From Orientallactaga sibirica (lineage: Eukaryota > Chordata > Mammalia > Rodentia > Dipodidae), in NCBI GenBank assembly GCA_036365145.1, contig JAEOAD010000040.1, positions 15,661,501 through 15,725,500 of the forward strand: a stretch of 64,000 nt of DNA. The letters run 5' to 3'. Below the pieces are notes generated by a model, which had not been told where the DNA came from, searched no databases, and saw only the letters and a list, made by a program, of their open reading frames with translations. A program made the position numbers and the translations under genes. Below are positions 21,200-32,709 of the stretch, piece by piece. How positions within the stretch are numbered: the first letter of the stretch is position 1; each line of letters starts with the position of its first letter.

Positions 21200-22884
21200 A
21201 GGTGCTCTAATAAAGCTTCCCAGCCTTTCTCAATCTCAAACACCCCCGCTGAGATTGTCATTCAAGCAGCTCAGAGGGTTAACTGTGCACTTGTTCAGCT
21301 CTGTGGTTGGAATCTCTTATTGGGCTGATTCACAATAACAGGTCTGGACTGTTCTCAGTGTTGATCAAGCATACGTGAAAGTTACTTATGATCATTTGCC
21401 TTCTGCTGGCATCTTTTTAAACTAAAACGACTTTGTTGTTGTTGGGTTTTTTTTTTTTTTTTTGTTTGCTTATTTGTTCTGTCATTTATGGGCAGTGATC
21501 AGAGGGATGATGGGTTCTTTAATTTTCCCAGAAAGAGAGTTAAAGTAAATCTCTCTCTTTTTTTTTAAGTTTAAAACTTTACCCCCCCCCCCAAAAAAAA
21601 TTACTTATCCTCAGTGGAAAATACCCAGATTTGCCTTCCCACGGTCCTCCTCTCTTCTCTCCAAATCAGTGTCCATCTCAGGGTCTAATTCACGGTATCT
21701 TATCTGCTTATCTACATCTCTAGAGAGGGTAAATCACAATATTTTGAAAGCATCAACAAATGTAATTCCAGGCCACAGGTTGTCACTGACAATTCACTGT
21801 GGAGCAGACTTGCAGCCCAGAGAAAGCAGCATGAGGCATTTGACAGTGAGGTGTCTTTCTTCCAGCAGCCCCTACCTCCTGGCTAGGTGTTCCCTGGGCA
21901 GCTTGGAAACACATCTGGTTTCCATTTGAGAGAGCAGACTGGAGTAATTTAAGGGGCCAGCACCTCTCCCAGGTGAAGCCGGCTTCACTAAAATGTGTAC
22001 AGCGCACTCCGGGAGCCTTAAAAACAAGCTTGCATTTCACATAGCTGCAGAGCAGGAAATTGTTTCTGGCTTGTTTTTGTTGTGAACAAAGAAAGCATTG
22101 CATATTAAAAATTCCCCGTAGTTGTTTAATATTTGCTTGGTAATGCGCTGGGCCCTAATCAAGTCCTTCTTCTCAGTAAGTCATGTCAACTCTGGCACTG
22201 TTTTGATTGGAAGCATGAATTCTAACATTGAATGATCTCTCAGGACATAAACCTCTGCAGCTGTGGCAGGCTGGAGCTATTTGCTGGTATTATGAAAGGA
22301 ACCCGAGTGCCTTCTTTGGGGGAAATAAAGCTAAGATGGAGTGAAATTCATAAGGTGCTCAGAGATTTAGGGTGGAGGCTTTACTGAGAGCACCATCGGG
22401 TAAGAGCGTCCGCATAGAAACAGACAGAGGAGGGTAACAATTGTTCCGTGAATTGGCAAGCAGTATTTGGCAGACTTCTTGCCTGGGTTTTTTTAAAAGG
22501 AAACTTAGGGTCTCAAGGTACAGTATGGAATCAGCCCCATGTTTTGTGCTTTACAGCCACGCTTGAGCTGAATGCTTTTTCAAGAAATGCTTATTTCCTG
22601 AAGGCATTTTGCAGGATTTGCTATTGATGTTTTTATTACATTAATTACCCTTGGGATGAAAAGGGTACAAAATTTGTTTTAATTTTCATTGTTCTAAGGA
22701 CATGACTAGACTACCCCCCCCCGCTGTATTTGGGCCTTCAAGAGTGTCCTCAGAGTATAAAAACATGCTAGAAGGGCCAGTACCCGCCCCCAAATGAAAA
22801 AGGAGCACAGGGAGCGAAAATGTTTTGCATGAGCCAGGACCCACCCCGTGGCTGAGATGCTTTATTTCCATATTGTTCCTGTGC
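21198..22884. other. SINE-free unique block, candidate conserved non-coding DNA
   Basis: No repeat recognised except T-, C- and A-runs (21447-21464, 21583-21600). The part 22100-22680 is AT-rich with attaattac at about 22640 and no open frame. Calling it conserved is inference from texture only. Confidence 0.35.
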
Positions 22885-22907
22885 TCACTTGTTCATTCCC
22901 ATGATGC
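22885..22907 (-). mobile_element. L2 remnant bordering the minisatellite
   Basis: cacttgttcattcccatgatg before the first unit resembles the reverse L2 3' terminus, which runs directly into the repeat unit. Confidence 0.5.
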
Positions 22908-23351
22908 ATGTGCACTGAGCATCTACCATGAGCCCTGCACTGCCCCAGGCGTGTGCACTGAGCATCTACCGTGAGCCCAGCACTGCCCCAGGCGTGTGCA
23001 CTGAGCATCTACCGTGAGCCCAGCACTGCCCCAGGCGTGTGCACTGAGCATCTACCGTGAGCCCAGCACTGCCCCAGGCGTGTGCACTGAGCATCTACCG
23101 TGAGCCCAGCACTGCCCCAGGCGTGTGCACACTGAGCCCAGCATCAGGCGTGTGCACTGAGCATCTACCGTGAGCCCAGCACTGCCCCAGGCGTGTGCAC
23201 TGAGCATCTACCGTGAGCCCAGCACTGCCCCAGGCGTGTGCACTGAGCATCTACCGTGAGCCCAGCACCACACCAGGCACCGGGAGGTCCAGATTGCACT
23301 GAGCATCTACCGTGAGCCCAGCACCACACCAGGCACCGGGAGGTCCAGATT
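22908..23351. repeat. 43-bp minisatellite, about 10 copies, L2-derived
   Basis: Copies start at 22908, 22951, 22994, 23037, 23080, 23150, 23193 and 23236 (43 bp each), with a 27-bp shortened copy at 23123-23149. The last two copies (23240-23295 and 23296-23351) form a 56-bp higher unit with an added accgggaggtccagatt. The unit contains cactgagcatctaccgtgag and gcactgccccaggc, which resemble the reverse L2 3' end (tattgagcacctac, gccaggcactg). Copies 2-5 are nearly identical. Confidence 0.95.
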
Positions 23352-24113
23352 GAAGGCAACTCGTCCACAAGGACAGGGGTTCTTGCCAAGAATGTTCTGT
23401 CCTCATTGCTGTATGTGTGGAGCAGCTGGACTCCCCAGCCAGCCTTGACATTCAGCAGAACTGTGTCTGCATCTAAAAACACAAACCTGTTTGCACTAAA
23501 CTATCCTTCTCAATGCCAGCATCTTTGTTATTGTGTGAAAACCATCACTTGTCTGAAAGGCAATCTTATTGAACATATCTTGGAAAGCAGTACCGGGCCC
23601 CAAAATCAGTTTATAAAAAATAAGTTTAAGGAACTTAAAGAAACTAAGTATAGAGAAATATTAAAGTAAGCTTTGTGTTATAAGTACCAAGAAAATCTTG
23701 CAAAAGCCACAGAAATGTGGCAAATGTCTCTGTTTTAAGGCCAGAGCAAGAGATAATTAGGGAAGAAATACAACAAAACAGGCACGAGACTTCTGGACAT
23801 TCAACCACGGTGGAGGCTGTGGACCTGTGGCAGACCCAGGAGGCCAAGACTGTCCCCAGCCTAAGCTAGGAGAGGAAACGAACACGAGCCTTGACTGAGA
23901 AAATGACGGGCTCCTGACCATCAGCGCAGCCCAAGAAGACACCGTGGGCACAAGCTTCTGCAGGTCAAAGTCCTATAAATGCAAGTAGCCCTGGGAAAGG
24001 TACGGGACATCGGATGGAAACACATGCGCAGCCACCCCGTGCTCTCACCTGGGATATGCGCAGTTCTTGGCCTTGTTCCTCAAGAACGATAGCCTGGCGT
24101 TCAGCAAGACTCT
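23352..24113. other. No gene or clear repeat
   Basis: Unique-looking DNA. Reverse open frames here and through the minisatellite carry no known protein signature. Confidence 0.5.
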
Positions 24114-24495
24114 TGTTAAGGCTTGCATCTGAAATGTCCTGCACAGGTTCATGTATTTGAACATCTGATCCCAAGCTGGTAGGTCTGTTTGGGAAGGCTT
24201 GGTGACCTGATTGGCAGAAGTGGCTAAGTGGGTGATTTTGAGGGATCCAGATTTGTCCTGTTTCTAGTTCATTCTGTCTGTTCTTGATCTGCCAAGATGG
24301 GAGGCGCTTCTCCACCTCCTCCCACCACCACAAGACGTGAGGTGCTCCTCTGCCTCCTCCCACCCCCACAGAACTGCCTACAAAAACCATGAAAAACTGA
24401 AGTCCCTCCAAATCATGGGACAAAATAAACCCTTCCTCCATAACATTGCTTCTACTGGGTATTTTCTCACCACGACAAGAAGAGGAACTAACACA
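24114..24495 (+). mobile_element. MaLR-type solo LTR (about 382 bp)
   Basis: Starts TG and ends ACA. Internal words catctgaaatgtcc, gatcccaagctggt, cacagaactgcctac and the polyadenylation signal in gacaaaataaaccc follow the MaLR LTR pattern. Flanks actct (24109-24113) and attct (24496-24500) may be a 5-bp target duplication with one change. No internal region is present. A reverse open frame of 197 codons runs through it and is not a gene. Confidence 0.7.
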
Positions 24496-24762
24496 ATTCT
24501 GGTAAGTGGGGAGCAGAAAATGATGCTGAGAGAACTCAGGTACTGTATTAGGAAACACAGTTATGGTTGGAATCCTTCAGTCCATAGAAATGGAAGTTGA
24601 GACAGTTTCCGTCATCATATAAACAAAGACAACACGTAAGTTCCATATTAAGTCCCAGTTTTACTAGAATCAGGTGAAAGCCACAATCAGGTATGAAGCC
24701 TTGAGCGAGGCGGACTCATGTTCAGCAACACACCTTTTCTACAAGGTGCTTGCTGCAGAAGG

Positions 24763-24942
24763 TGGTTTTTTTGCTTGTTTGTTTGTTTGCTTGCTTTGTT
24801 TTTGGAGGTAGAGTCTCACTCTCTAGCCCAGGCTGACCTGGAATTCACTATGTGTTCTCAGGGTGGCCTTGAATTCACAGCAATCCACCTACCTCTGCCT
24901 CCCTAGTGCTGGGATTAAAGGCGTGCGCCACCACGCCCAGCT
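24763..24942 (-). mobile_element. B1 SINE with T-runs at both ends
   Basis: Reverse B1 preceded by a TTTG-rich tail, as expected, but also followed by a run of about 22 T (24943-24964) at its 5' end, which is not expected for a reverse B1. Confidence 0.93.
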
Positions 24943-24964
24943 TTTTTTTTTTTTTTTTTTTTTT

Positions 24965-25917
24965 AATCATGTAAGTTTGAACATCTCCATGTGGTGTTTT
25001 TATCTGAACACGTTTTTCATCTGCATTTGACATTACACACTCCCAAAGATCATCTTTAGGGAGAACCTAGTTAACTTGGTGGTCCTCAACCGGCATTTCC
25101 CTCATTTGATTGCCCGTGGAATCCTTTGTCCACTTAGTTCCTATGAGGATTTTGATGGTACTTTTGGGGAGACTGGACTCCAAGATCTTTAAGGTCCCTG
25201 GAAGAAAGTTAACCCAAGACAGAGAAAGCTCTACCTGGCACTGTGAAATGTGTCACTGGAAGAACATAGTAGTTTCCAGGAGTGGCAGTTTATAGACGGT
25301 TGTGGCCAATGACAGGTTTATAACAAGCAATGGGAAGGACAGGAGCGTCGAAAGGGACACACACACCGTGCTTTGGAGGGTAGATTAATCCATCAGGATC
25401 ACATGTCTCTTTTGCACCATTGAGGAGGAAAGCGCATGGAGGGCGCTCTTTTGACTCTCGGCTGCATGGGTAGACGGTTCTGCACGAGCTCAAGTCACAC
25501 AACTGGAAAAGACTTCTCTCGCCCTCTTAGGCCTCTTGTAGTTCAAGTCTGAGTTCACACCCACTCAAACAGTCTCAGCCACTGTCTACAGCTTCCCTCA
25601 CAAATCCTGGCAAGTCCATCAGTGTTTCGGGCTTGTGTTGTCCCCTCCCCCCCCCGACTTTTACGATTTTGAGAAGTATTTCCTATGTGTACCTCTTTGT
25701 TGCCTGACCCACTGGCTCACTTCTTCATCCTCCTCTTGTTTCCCTGCCTCACCAGCATGCTTACATACCTCTAATGCCCTTCCAACATTACACAGTATTT
25801 TCAACATTGTGCAGCATTTTCTTATTGATTATTGGACTTCAAGAGGAAATGGATATGGTAAGTTGAAAACTTAAGGCCTAAACTAATACCATTGTTCTCC
25901 TGTACATTCTTAATTTC
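24965..25917. other. No gene or clear repeat; C-run near 25647-25655
   Basis: Unique-looking DNA, no motif recognised in short open frames. Confidence 0.5.
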
Positions 25918-26117
25918 ATTTATTTATTAGAGAATGAACGAGGCAGAGAGAGAGAAAAGGGGAGAATATGGGTATGCCAGGGCCTCCAGCTACTGTAAAT
26001 GAACTTCAGACACATGTGCCACCTTGTGCTTCTGGCTTACGTGGGTACTAGGGATTTCAACCTGGGTCCTTGGGCCTTGCAGGCAAGCGCCTTAGCTGCT
26101 AAGCCATCTTACCAGCC
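25918..26117 (-). mobile_element. tRNA-derived SINE
   Basis: Complete reverse-strand copy; B-box complement and head end ccatcttaccagcccc are visible. Confidence 0.92.
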
Positions 26118-26807
26118 CCAGGACATTTTAGTTTCTGCTCTTCACTTTCTCTCTTCTTGTGTGCTGACTGCACCCACACATCCTTTCACTCTCCTCTGTG
26201 CAGGGGTGGAGAAGGGTAGGGGGCAAAAGGAAGACTGACGACGTCCTGTGTGGACTGCACCCACAAGACCTCTTTAGCTTCTCTTTGGGATTGGCTAATT
26301 GAGAGGCCTCAGCTAGGGATGTTCTGAAGAGAACGAGGCTGCCACGTCCACAGCTCCTTGATGTTTTGGACACTTCTTCCTCCCATTGCCTCTTCAGACC
26401 TAGGCATGGCCTATTACCAGCCCTGGAGTACTGGACCTCCACTTACAAGTTTCCCACATCTTTATAAATGGCCCTTTCATTCAGTGCTCTTGAAATTACC
26501 CAAGAAGAGGGTGTCATCTGTTTCCTGCCAACACTTTGACTGATGTACCTACCCACCTTCTCATAACCTCTGTCATTTTTGCTCTCCAGCCAATACCACC
26601 ATTGAACAGAGGGCAGCTCAAGTTCACCTTCTTAAGGAAGCCTCTGTGCTCCACAGGAGAATGTTCTGGAAATTCCCTGGCTCTCTCCTGCTGTGTACTC
26701 TGACCCATTAGACCAGCGCCCCTCATCAGTGATGTTTCACGAGTCCAGCCTGCCAGCTTGCATCCTAACTTTGTGCAAACCGTTGACTTTGATCAGACTT
26801 CCATGGA
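26118..26807. other. No gene; possible L2 trace near 26620-26720
   Basis: ccttcttaaggaagcctctg resembles an L2 segment, but weakly. The rest is unassigned. Confidence 0.45.
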
Positions 26808-27110
26808 GGCTGGGGAGATAGCTCAGTCAATGCAGTGCTTGCCTTGCTAGTTCAGTCCTCCGTCTCCACATAAAAATGACAGGCATGGTGGCACATGCTT
26901 GGACACCCCAGGCTGAGGAAACAGACAGGCCGATCCCTGGGGCTCACTAACCAGCCAGTCTAGCCTAATTGATAATTTCCAGACCAGTAAGAGACTTTGC
27001 CCCTCCCCCCAAAAAAGAGTTGGATGGAACCTTAGAGGAATCTTTTGGCCTCCACACACACGAACGTACATGCTCACACTCACTGGCACACACACTTGTA
27101 CCTACATAAA
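26808..27110 (+). mobile_element. B3 SINE (B2 superfamily)
   Basis: Head ctggggagatagctcagtc, then ggcatggtggcacatgct, ccctggggctcactaacc and the CA-rich 3' end, in the order typical of B3. Confidence 0.85.
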
Positions 27111-27135
27111 CACACACACACACACACACACACAC
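27111..27135. repeat. (CA)n microsatellite at B3 3' end
   Basis: CA run of about 12 units extending the CA-rich end of the B3. Confidence 0.95.
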
Positions 27136-27179
27136 GGGTACTTCCCATCACTAGCAAGTGGGTTATAGACTTGGGAGGT

Positions 27180-27325
27180 GGAAAGTCATTATTTGCATTT
27201 TATAGGAACAGATTCTGACAAGGGAGATGTCAGGTAGCTTGTCCAAGGACATGTCTGTGGTAAGGACTGGAGCTAGGACCCGACCTATACAATCCAGCTC
27301 CAGACCCAGGTTCTTAACACCCATC
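27180..27325 (-). mobile_element. MIR SINE
   Basis: gcttgtccaaggacatgtctg, ctggagctaggaccc and ccaggttcttaacacc match the reverse MIR order. Confidence 0.75.
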
Positions 27326-28549
27326 ATGGCGTTTGTAAATTTGCAAATTGCCAGTTATCACGAGGAGCTCCATTTCACTTTAAAAAGTAAAAATAAATAA
27401 ATAAAGCGCATTTTTAGCACCTCCTGGAAAACAGGAAGATCTAGCCAGAGGTAGGCAGAAACTGTCTGTTCCAGGTAGGTATGTGTGGTCCACTTCTGAT
27501 GGCCTCTCCCTGTGCCCAGGCTTCTCCCTAGTTTGCTCGCATCAAGTCTGGCACTCGTGCGTGGATGTGACTTTTGTGTGCACTCTTGTGGAAATCTGCA
27601 CATGCCCTTAGTCCTTGCTCACATGAACTCCACAGTCTAGATTGTAAACTTGCCCTACACTCCGCACAGAGTGGGTCATTCTAGATGGAATACCAGACTT
27701 GAAGAAAGCTAGTCGCCTGAGTTACCTAATGTGAGTCCACAAGGTCACGAGGGACCTTCTTGCTCTTGGGCTTGGCTTCCTCATTCAAGCAGTCTGTTTC
27801 TAGAGCCTGTGCAAACAATATCACTACTTCTACCAACCAAAAGAGACCATCTCCTTCACTCCCATTGCAGAGGTGTGAAGCTTGTGGGGGAGAAAACCGG
27901 TGTGGGGTTGTGGGGCACTGTGGCAGGAGGGAGAGGGGAGAAGGGAGCCCGCTGGGTGGAGCACGAAAGTCCAAGGGAGCTATAGAGACCCTGAGAACAG
28001 AGAGGACATGTCTCCAAAGAGCCAGAGGTTTTGGAGTTGGCCAGGGGAAACGTGCAGAGCGGGGATGTGCAGAACCAAGCTGGGAACTGGAGTGGTGAGT
28101 AATGACCAGGAGCCTTGGGTGGCAGATACACACAAGCCAGAATGCAGGAAACGGAGGATAGAACTGATGGTTCCCAAGTCCGATTTCGGAATGGGGCAGT
28201 GAGTGTTGGAGAAGAGACAGGAATGGGGGGGAGAGCTGTGCCAGGAGCACGCAGAGCTGGCGCCATATCTTGCTCTCTCTCTTTTGGAGTGTAGGCTGAG
28301 TGCCCAGCATCCTGTAGTGTGTATCCAAAGACAAGGGCTCTGCCCTTGAAGTACGCGGCAGAATGGCCTGGTGCTGAATGATGCCTGTGACATTTGTGAG
28401 TGCACACGCCTTTGAGAAGCTTCCATCAGAATCTGAGTATGTCTGTCATACACAAGTAGGAAGCTTGCCTCGTTCATGTTAAGACCCCATAAGCCTCATT
28501 TTTTTTAGAGTATTAAAAAAAAAAAAACCCAAAGAATAAGCTGGGCATT
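27326..28549. other. No gene called; overlapping open frames both strands
   Basis: The longest open frame in the window (27726-28334 reverse, 202 codons) lies here, but it overlaps three other reverse or forward frames of similar length. The translations are rich in Pro, Ser and Leu with no recognisable domain, and no exon context was seen. Confidence 0.5.
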
Positions 28550-28728
28550 TTTAAAAATTTCTTTATCTGTAAGCAGAAAGAGAGAGAGTGTGGAAGAGAA
28601 TGGTCATGCCGGGGCCTCAAGCCACTGCAAATGAACTCCAGACGCTTGTGTCACTTTATGCATCGTGGGCACTGGGGAATAGATCATGGGTCATCAGGAT
28701 TTGCAGGCAAGTGCCTTAACTGCATCTT
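28550..28728 (-). mobile_element. tRNA-derived SINE, degenerate
   Basis: Body words gcctcaagccactgcaaatg and ggcaagtgccttaactgc are visible on the reverse strand; the head end and part of the body are missing. Confidence 0.8.
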
Positions 28729-29439
28729 ACCATAGCTTGGCCTTTATGCAGACAAAGGATAGAGGATACAGGTTCAATGAAGAAAATGAATCCTCTTTCC
28801 TAAGAGAGAAGGCTGGTGTGTTTGTGCTGGGTAATCTACATTCCTGCAGATGTACAGCTTGTCTCTTCAGTGAAATGGATTAGGAGGGGGAGTCTCACAA
28901 CTTCTCAGGAAACTTGTCTGCAGCTGTGGGTACAGAGTTGGCCAACACTTGTGTCTTGGCTGAGCAGAATCAGGTGCCTGGTCAGCAGCAAGCCAGCCAG
29001 GGGCTTTCCAATTAGCAGACATCAGCAGAGAATTGTTGTTCAATCACCATAGAACTTCATGGAAAAGTACAAAAGTTAACGACGTCTTCAGCTTCTACTG
29101 TGTTGGCCTTCAGGGACGTGGGGAGTGGAGCCAGGACCAAAGAGTAGAAATTCCCATCTTGCCCAAGAGTCCTGAGCTTTGGGGGAGTCACCGAGGGAGA
29201 AACTTAGCCCTACAGATCCCCTCAGCTTTGCTCAGTCTCCCGATCTCTATTCTCATTTCCACAGTGCTCAGCCTGTCCTGGGTGGGGGAGGGGCCAGGGT
29301 AGGCTCACGCTGAGGGGATCACTCTGGAAAGTATGTGCAAATGGTGAACCCTGCCACCACACAGTCCTCCTTTGGCCCATCTGCCCCCACCCCCACCCTC
29401 ACCCACACTTTGGCATATGATCAACGCTTTCAACTTCTA
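28729..29439. other. No gene or clear repeat
   Basis: Unique-looking. Forward short open frames overlap and have no motif. Confidence 0.5.
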
Positions 29440-29600
29440 GCCGGCCCCTTACTACTCATGTCACCTCCAGCCAGTTACCTGTCCTCTGTGACATTCTTTC
29501 ATCCATCAGGAGGCATCACAATGGTACTCATCTTGTGCGGCTATAGAAACTCAGCGAAGTAAACAATGGCTGGCATGTAGTATATAAATGTTCATTATGG
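29440..29600 (+). mobile_element. MIR SINE, diverged
   Basis: ccagttacctgtcctctgtg, ttcatccatcagg and ggctggcatgtagtatataa follow the MIR 3' half. Confidence 0.55.
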
Positions 29601-30254
29601 GATGTTGTCTGACGACAATGACAGTGGGTGGCTGGCTATCTTGCTGTAAGGTAATGACCCTCCTGTTTCTCTGGCCAGCAGACATTGGTTGCTGAGGTCA
29701 GCCCGCCCCGGCCTTCCTGCAGCTCTTGTTTATGTCTCCCGCACACTCCCAGTCTTCTGGTTCTCAGGTTGCTGGGATGTCCACAGGATTGGACAGCTCG
29801 AGACAAGGGCTATTCTGGTCAGACCCCAGAGTCTCCCTCACTGACCACACGGAGTATGCACGTTGTCATTCAGCGTCCCTCTGTGGCCGAGGGACGGGCA
29901 CTAAGTACGGCTTCTTTTTATAGACGAGCACGCTTGCTGATTAGAAGGGATGCCTCACAGGGCGCTCATTGGGAAGAGCAGGGTAATACTTAAGGACCAG
30001 CACTATTTCAGACATCGATTTGCAAACTCTTCTTTCCTAAATAAGGAAGGCATGCCTTTTGCTTACTTCCTCCTGCTCCGAGCTGCCACGAGGCCCTTTT
30101 CCCTGCCCTCACTTGCCCGCTTATCCGCCAGTAGCAGTGCCGTCATTAACACTGTGGTTGAATTTTGAGAGGGATCCTTTTCCTGTCCCTTAGAACTGTG
30201 GCAAAACACCTCTACTGACCAGATGTATATCGCAACTTTGAATCATACCTAAAT
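29601..30254. other. No gene or clear repeat
   Basis: Unique-looking; no family recognised in the 102-codon open frame at 29685-29993. Confidence 0.5.
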
Positions 30255-30420
30255 TCCTATGTCCTCTGCAGCTCCTCTCTCCTCCAGGAAGTCTTCCCTG
30301 AACTGGTTTTATTCCATCGCCAAATAGGTATTTATGTCTTGTATTGTCACATTCCACCTACTGCTTTTCCACGGACTGAATGATGGGGTCCAGGCATGGT
30401 ATTAGACTCTAGAGACCTAA
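30255..30420 (+). mobile_element. L2 3'-region fragment
   Basis: ctcctccaggaagtcttccc followed by a tattgtcacattccac-type segment fits L2. Confidence 0.55.
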
Positions 30421-30464
30421 CTGTAATGCCTCCAGCCCTGGGTTAATGAAAGTTTCTGTGATGG

Positions 30465-30640
30465 TAGAGGTGTTCCACATGTCCACTGTCCAATGTGGAA
30501 GCTGCTGTCCACACATCTGTTGAGCACTTGAAATGTGGCTTGACTAAGGAATGAACCTTGTAACTTGGTGAATTTAAATGTGCATGTGAGTCACTCCCTG
30601 TGGCTGGCGGCTGCTGTAAGGAACAGTGTGGCTGTCGTGC
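30465..30640 (+). mobile_element. hAT-type DNA transposon remnant (MER3/Blackjack-like)
   Basis: cactgtccaatgtggaagc and ttgagcacttgaaatgtggc are close to the words of an ancient mammalian hAT non-autonomous element. The right end ggctgctgtaaggaacagtg may be the inverted terminal part. The family name is from memory and uncertain. Confidence 0.55.
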
Positions 30641-31364
30641 ATGAGCCCCGCAGGATGGAGCTCTTGCCCCCCTCATCCTGTGTAAGTACAGAGGCTGCCC
30701 TGTGTGATGAGGGGAGAAGAGCAGAGAGTGGAGGTTATGAAAAGGTAAGGGTTCTTTCTATACATTGCTTTGCAAATCCATGAGTGTCCGAAGACAGGGA
30801 TAGTCTCTCCTCTGTCTGTGTCTAGACCCATGCTCTGAGGCCCTGTTAAACTTCATGGGGGACACTCAGAAAATACTGAATTGACTCAGACACTGAACAA
30901 TTGCACGGTTAGTGCTGGTGATGAAGACACCAGGAAGCAGTGTGGTTGACAAAAGGAGTCATATGCCCAGGGCTCGATGTCAGAAGGGCAGTGCAGGTGT
31001 GGCGTTTCTTCCAGCCCTTTAAAGTCCACTGGAACAGTCTGTCTTCTCAGAACTCACTTTCCCTCAGTCTCTCTCCAACCACATCCTGTCATGGAGACAC
31101 AGGGAGAGTCACCATTCTTTGTTATGCCATCCCAAGCCCCTTGCAGGCATCCCCTTCCATGCAGCCCCTCTCCGTGCTGTCTGCTCAGATTCCTCCTTCA
31201 CTGAAATCCTTCGTTCTGTCCTTCCTCTTTCCCTCCGGCCCAAGTTCTCAGATGGCTCCACAAGGCATGTTAGCTACACAGAGGAACAACAAGATGGGTC
31301 AGTGCCTGAGAGTCACATTTTAGCTTTACAATCATCTTTGCATGTTAACTTGCAAACATTCACG
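30641..31364. other. No gene; possible L2 traces
   Basis: Pyrimidine-rich part 31030-31260 vaguely resembles L2. The forward open frame 30940-31323 (127 codons) has no recognisable domain. Confidence 0.4.
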
Positions 31365-31490
31365 TTAACTTGGGTCAGTTGCATAAACACGTATACACAC
31401 AGCTTTCTCATCTGTTAAATGACATTATTATGCCTTTCTCATGAGAATTAAGGGAGGCGCTATAAAGGATGTGGTGGGATGTTTGGTGCC
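31365..31490 (+). mobile_element. MIR SINE, diverged
   Basis: ctttctcatctgttaaatgac and catgagaattaagggaggcg fit the MIR 3' half. Confidence 0.6.
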
Positions 31491-32384
31491 CACCAGTGTT
31501 AGTTCTCTTCTCTCCTTGAACATATCTATAGGTGCACATATTCCTATCAACATAAATACATGTGAATTTGAAATCAATATAAAGTTCAATTGTAATTGAA
31601 CTTCACGTTCTTTTTTGGCATACACCCTGGTTCACCATCAAAGATTAACTGCTAAAATAGTACTCTTGCTAATTTGCCCTTCAGCTGGAAATTGTTTCAA
31701 TGTAATAAAGAGCATAGAAGAATGGCCTTTTCTAGGCAAATGAGCCAACTTTTCATCTTTTTTGCCTCATTGCAAGCCAAACTTACTTAAACCAAATAAA
31801 GAAAAAGAAAGAAAACGGTGAAAGGTGATCCAGTCACAGGCAGGGAGCTAGGTGAAGCGAGTGTAAATGCCTCAGTGTGTGGTGGGCTAAATCCCTCTCC
31901 AGCAGGCTCTTCTGACCGACTGGGTAGAGAGGACAACAGTGTGCACACATGAAGTGTCACTGCAGAACAGCCCTTTGGGGAGGGCGCCCCCCAGCCAGCA
32001 AGCACAGTCCCTATCCTACACAGAAGGTGGCCACACCACAGCTCTGGGAAGGTTGTTGGCGGGAAGTGCTGCAGTGCTACTTTCTACAAGAAAGGACCCC
32101 GACACGGCATTTACTGAAACATGTACTTCCTTGTTCGGGGTTCGGGACTGCTTCACCAGAGCATTCTCGATCCTGCTAGAGAACTCTAGGCCTTCATTTT
32201 ATCTCAGGTCTGTCGTGAACTAGCTGCATGAACTTGAACAGGTTCTGGAGGTTTCATCCATACAGCTGCTGTTCTAGTGTCTTACACTATGTATGTCTGT
32301 GATGCTGTGTGATAGCCGTCTCCCCTTATCCCTGGGGAATACTGGACACAGATAGAGCACCAATATACCAATAGGTGGTTTTTT
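31491..32384. other. No gene; weak MIR trace near 32200-32260
   Basis: gtgaactagctgcatgaact with ggttctggaggtttcatcc hints at MIR. The rest is unassigned. Confidence 0.45.
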
Positions 32385-32429
32385 GAGAAAAGGTCTTACT
32401 ATGTAGCCCTAGGTTGGTTTCAAACTTTT

Positions 32430-32625
32430 TAAAAAATATTTTATTTATTAATTTGAGAGAAAGAAGCAGATACAGAGAAAGAGAGAGAATTGGCACACCA
32501 ATGAACTCCAGATGCATGTGCCACCTTGTACATCTGGCTTACGTGGGTACTAGGGAATCAAACCTGGGTCCTTTGGCTTTGCAGACAAGAGCCTTAACTG
32601 CTAAGCCACCTCTCCAGCCCCTGGC
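32430..32625 (-). mobile_element. tRNA-derived SINE nested in B1
   Basis: Complete reverse-strand copy. The 11-bp flanks ttcaaactttt at 32419-32429 and 32626-32636 are identical and belong to the interrupted B1. Confidence 0.94.
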
Positions 32626-32640
32626 TTCAAACTTTTAATC

Positions 32641-32709
32641 CTTCTCTCTCTCTCTCTCTCTCTCTCTCCCTCCTCCCTCCCTCCCTCCCTCCCTCCCTCC
32701 CTCCCTCCC
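32641..32709. repeat. (CT)n then (CCCT)n compound microsatellite
   Basis: CT run of about 13 units followed by about 9 TCCC units, all pyrimidine on the plus strand, inside a B1. Confidence 0.97.

Noticed and set aside
22908..23351. CRISPR-like array
   Set aside because: The repeats are directly adjacent without unique spacers and lie in a mammalian genome; it is a minisatellite.
23965..24558. 197-codon reverse open frame
   Set aside because: It runs antisense through a MaLR-type LTR and has no viral or cellular protein signature.
27726..28477. Longest open frames of the window (up to 202 codons) as a gene
   Set aside because: Several frames on both strands overlap here, translations are low-complexity Pro/Ser/Leu-rich, and no domain, start context or splice pattern is recognisable.
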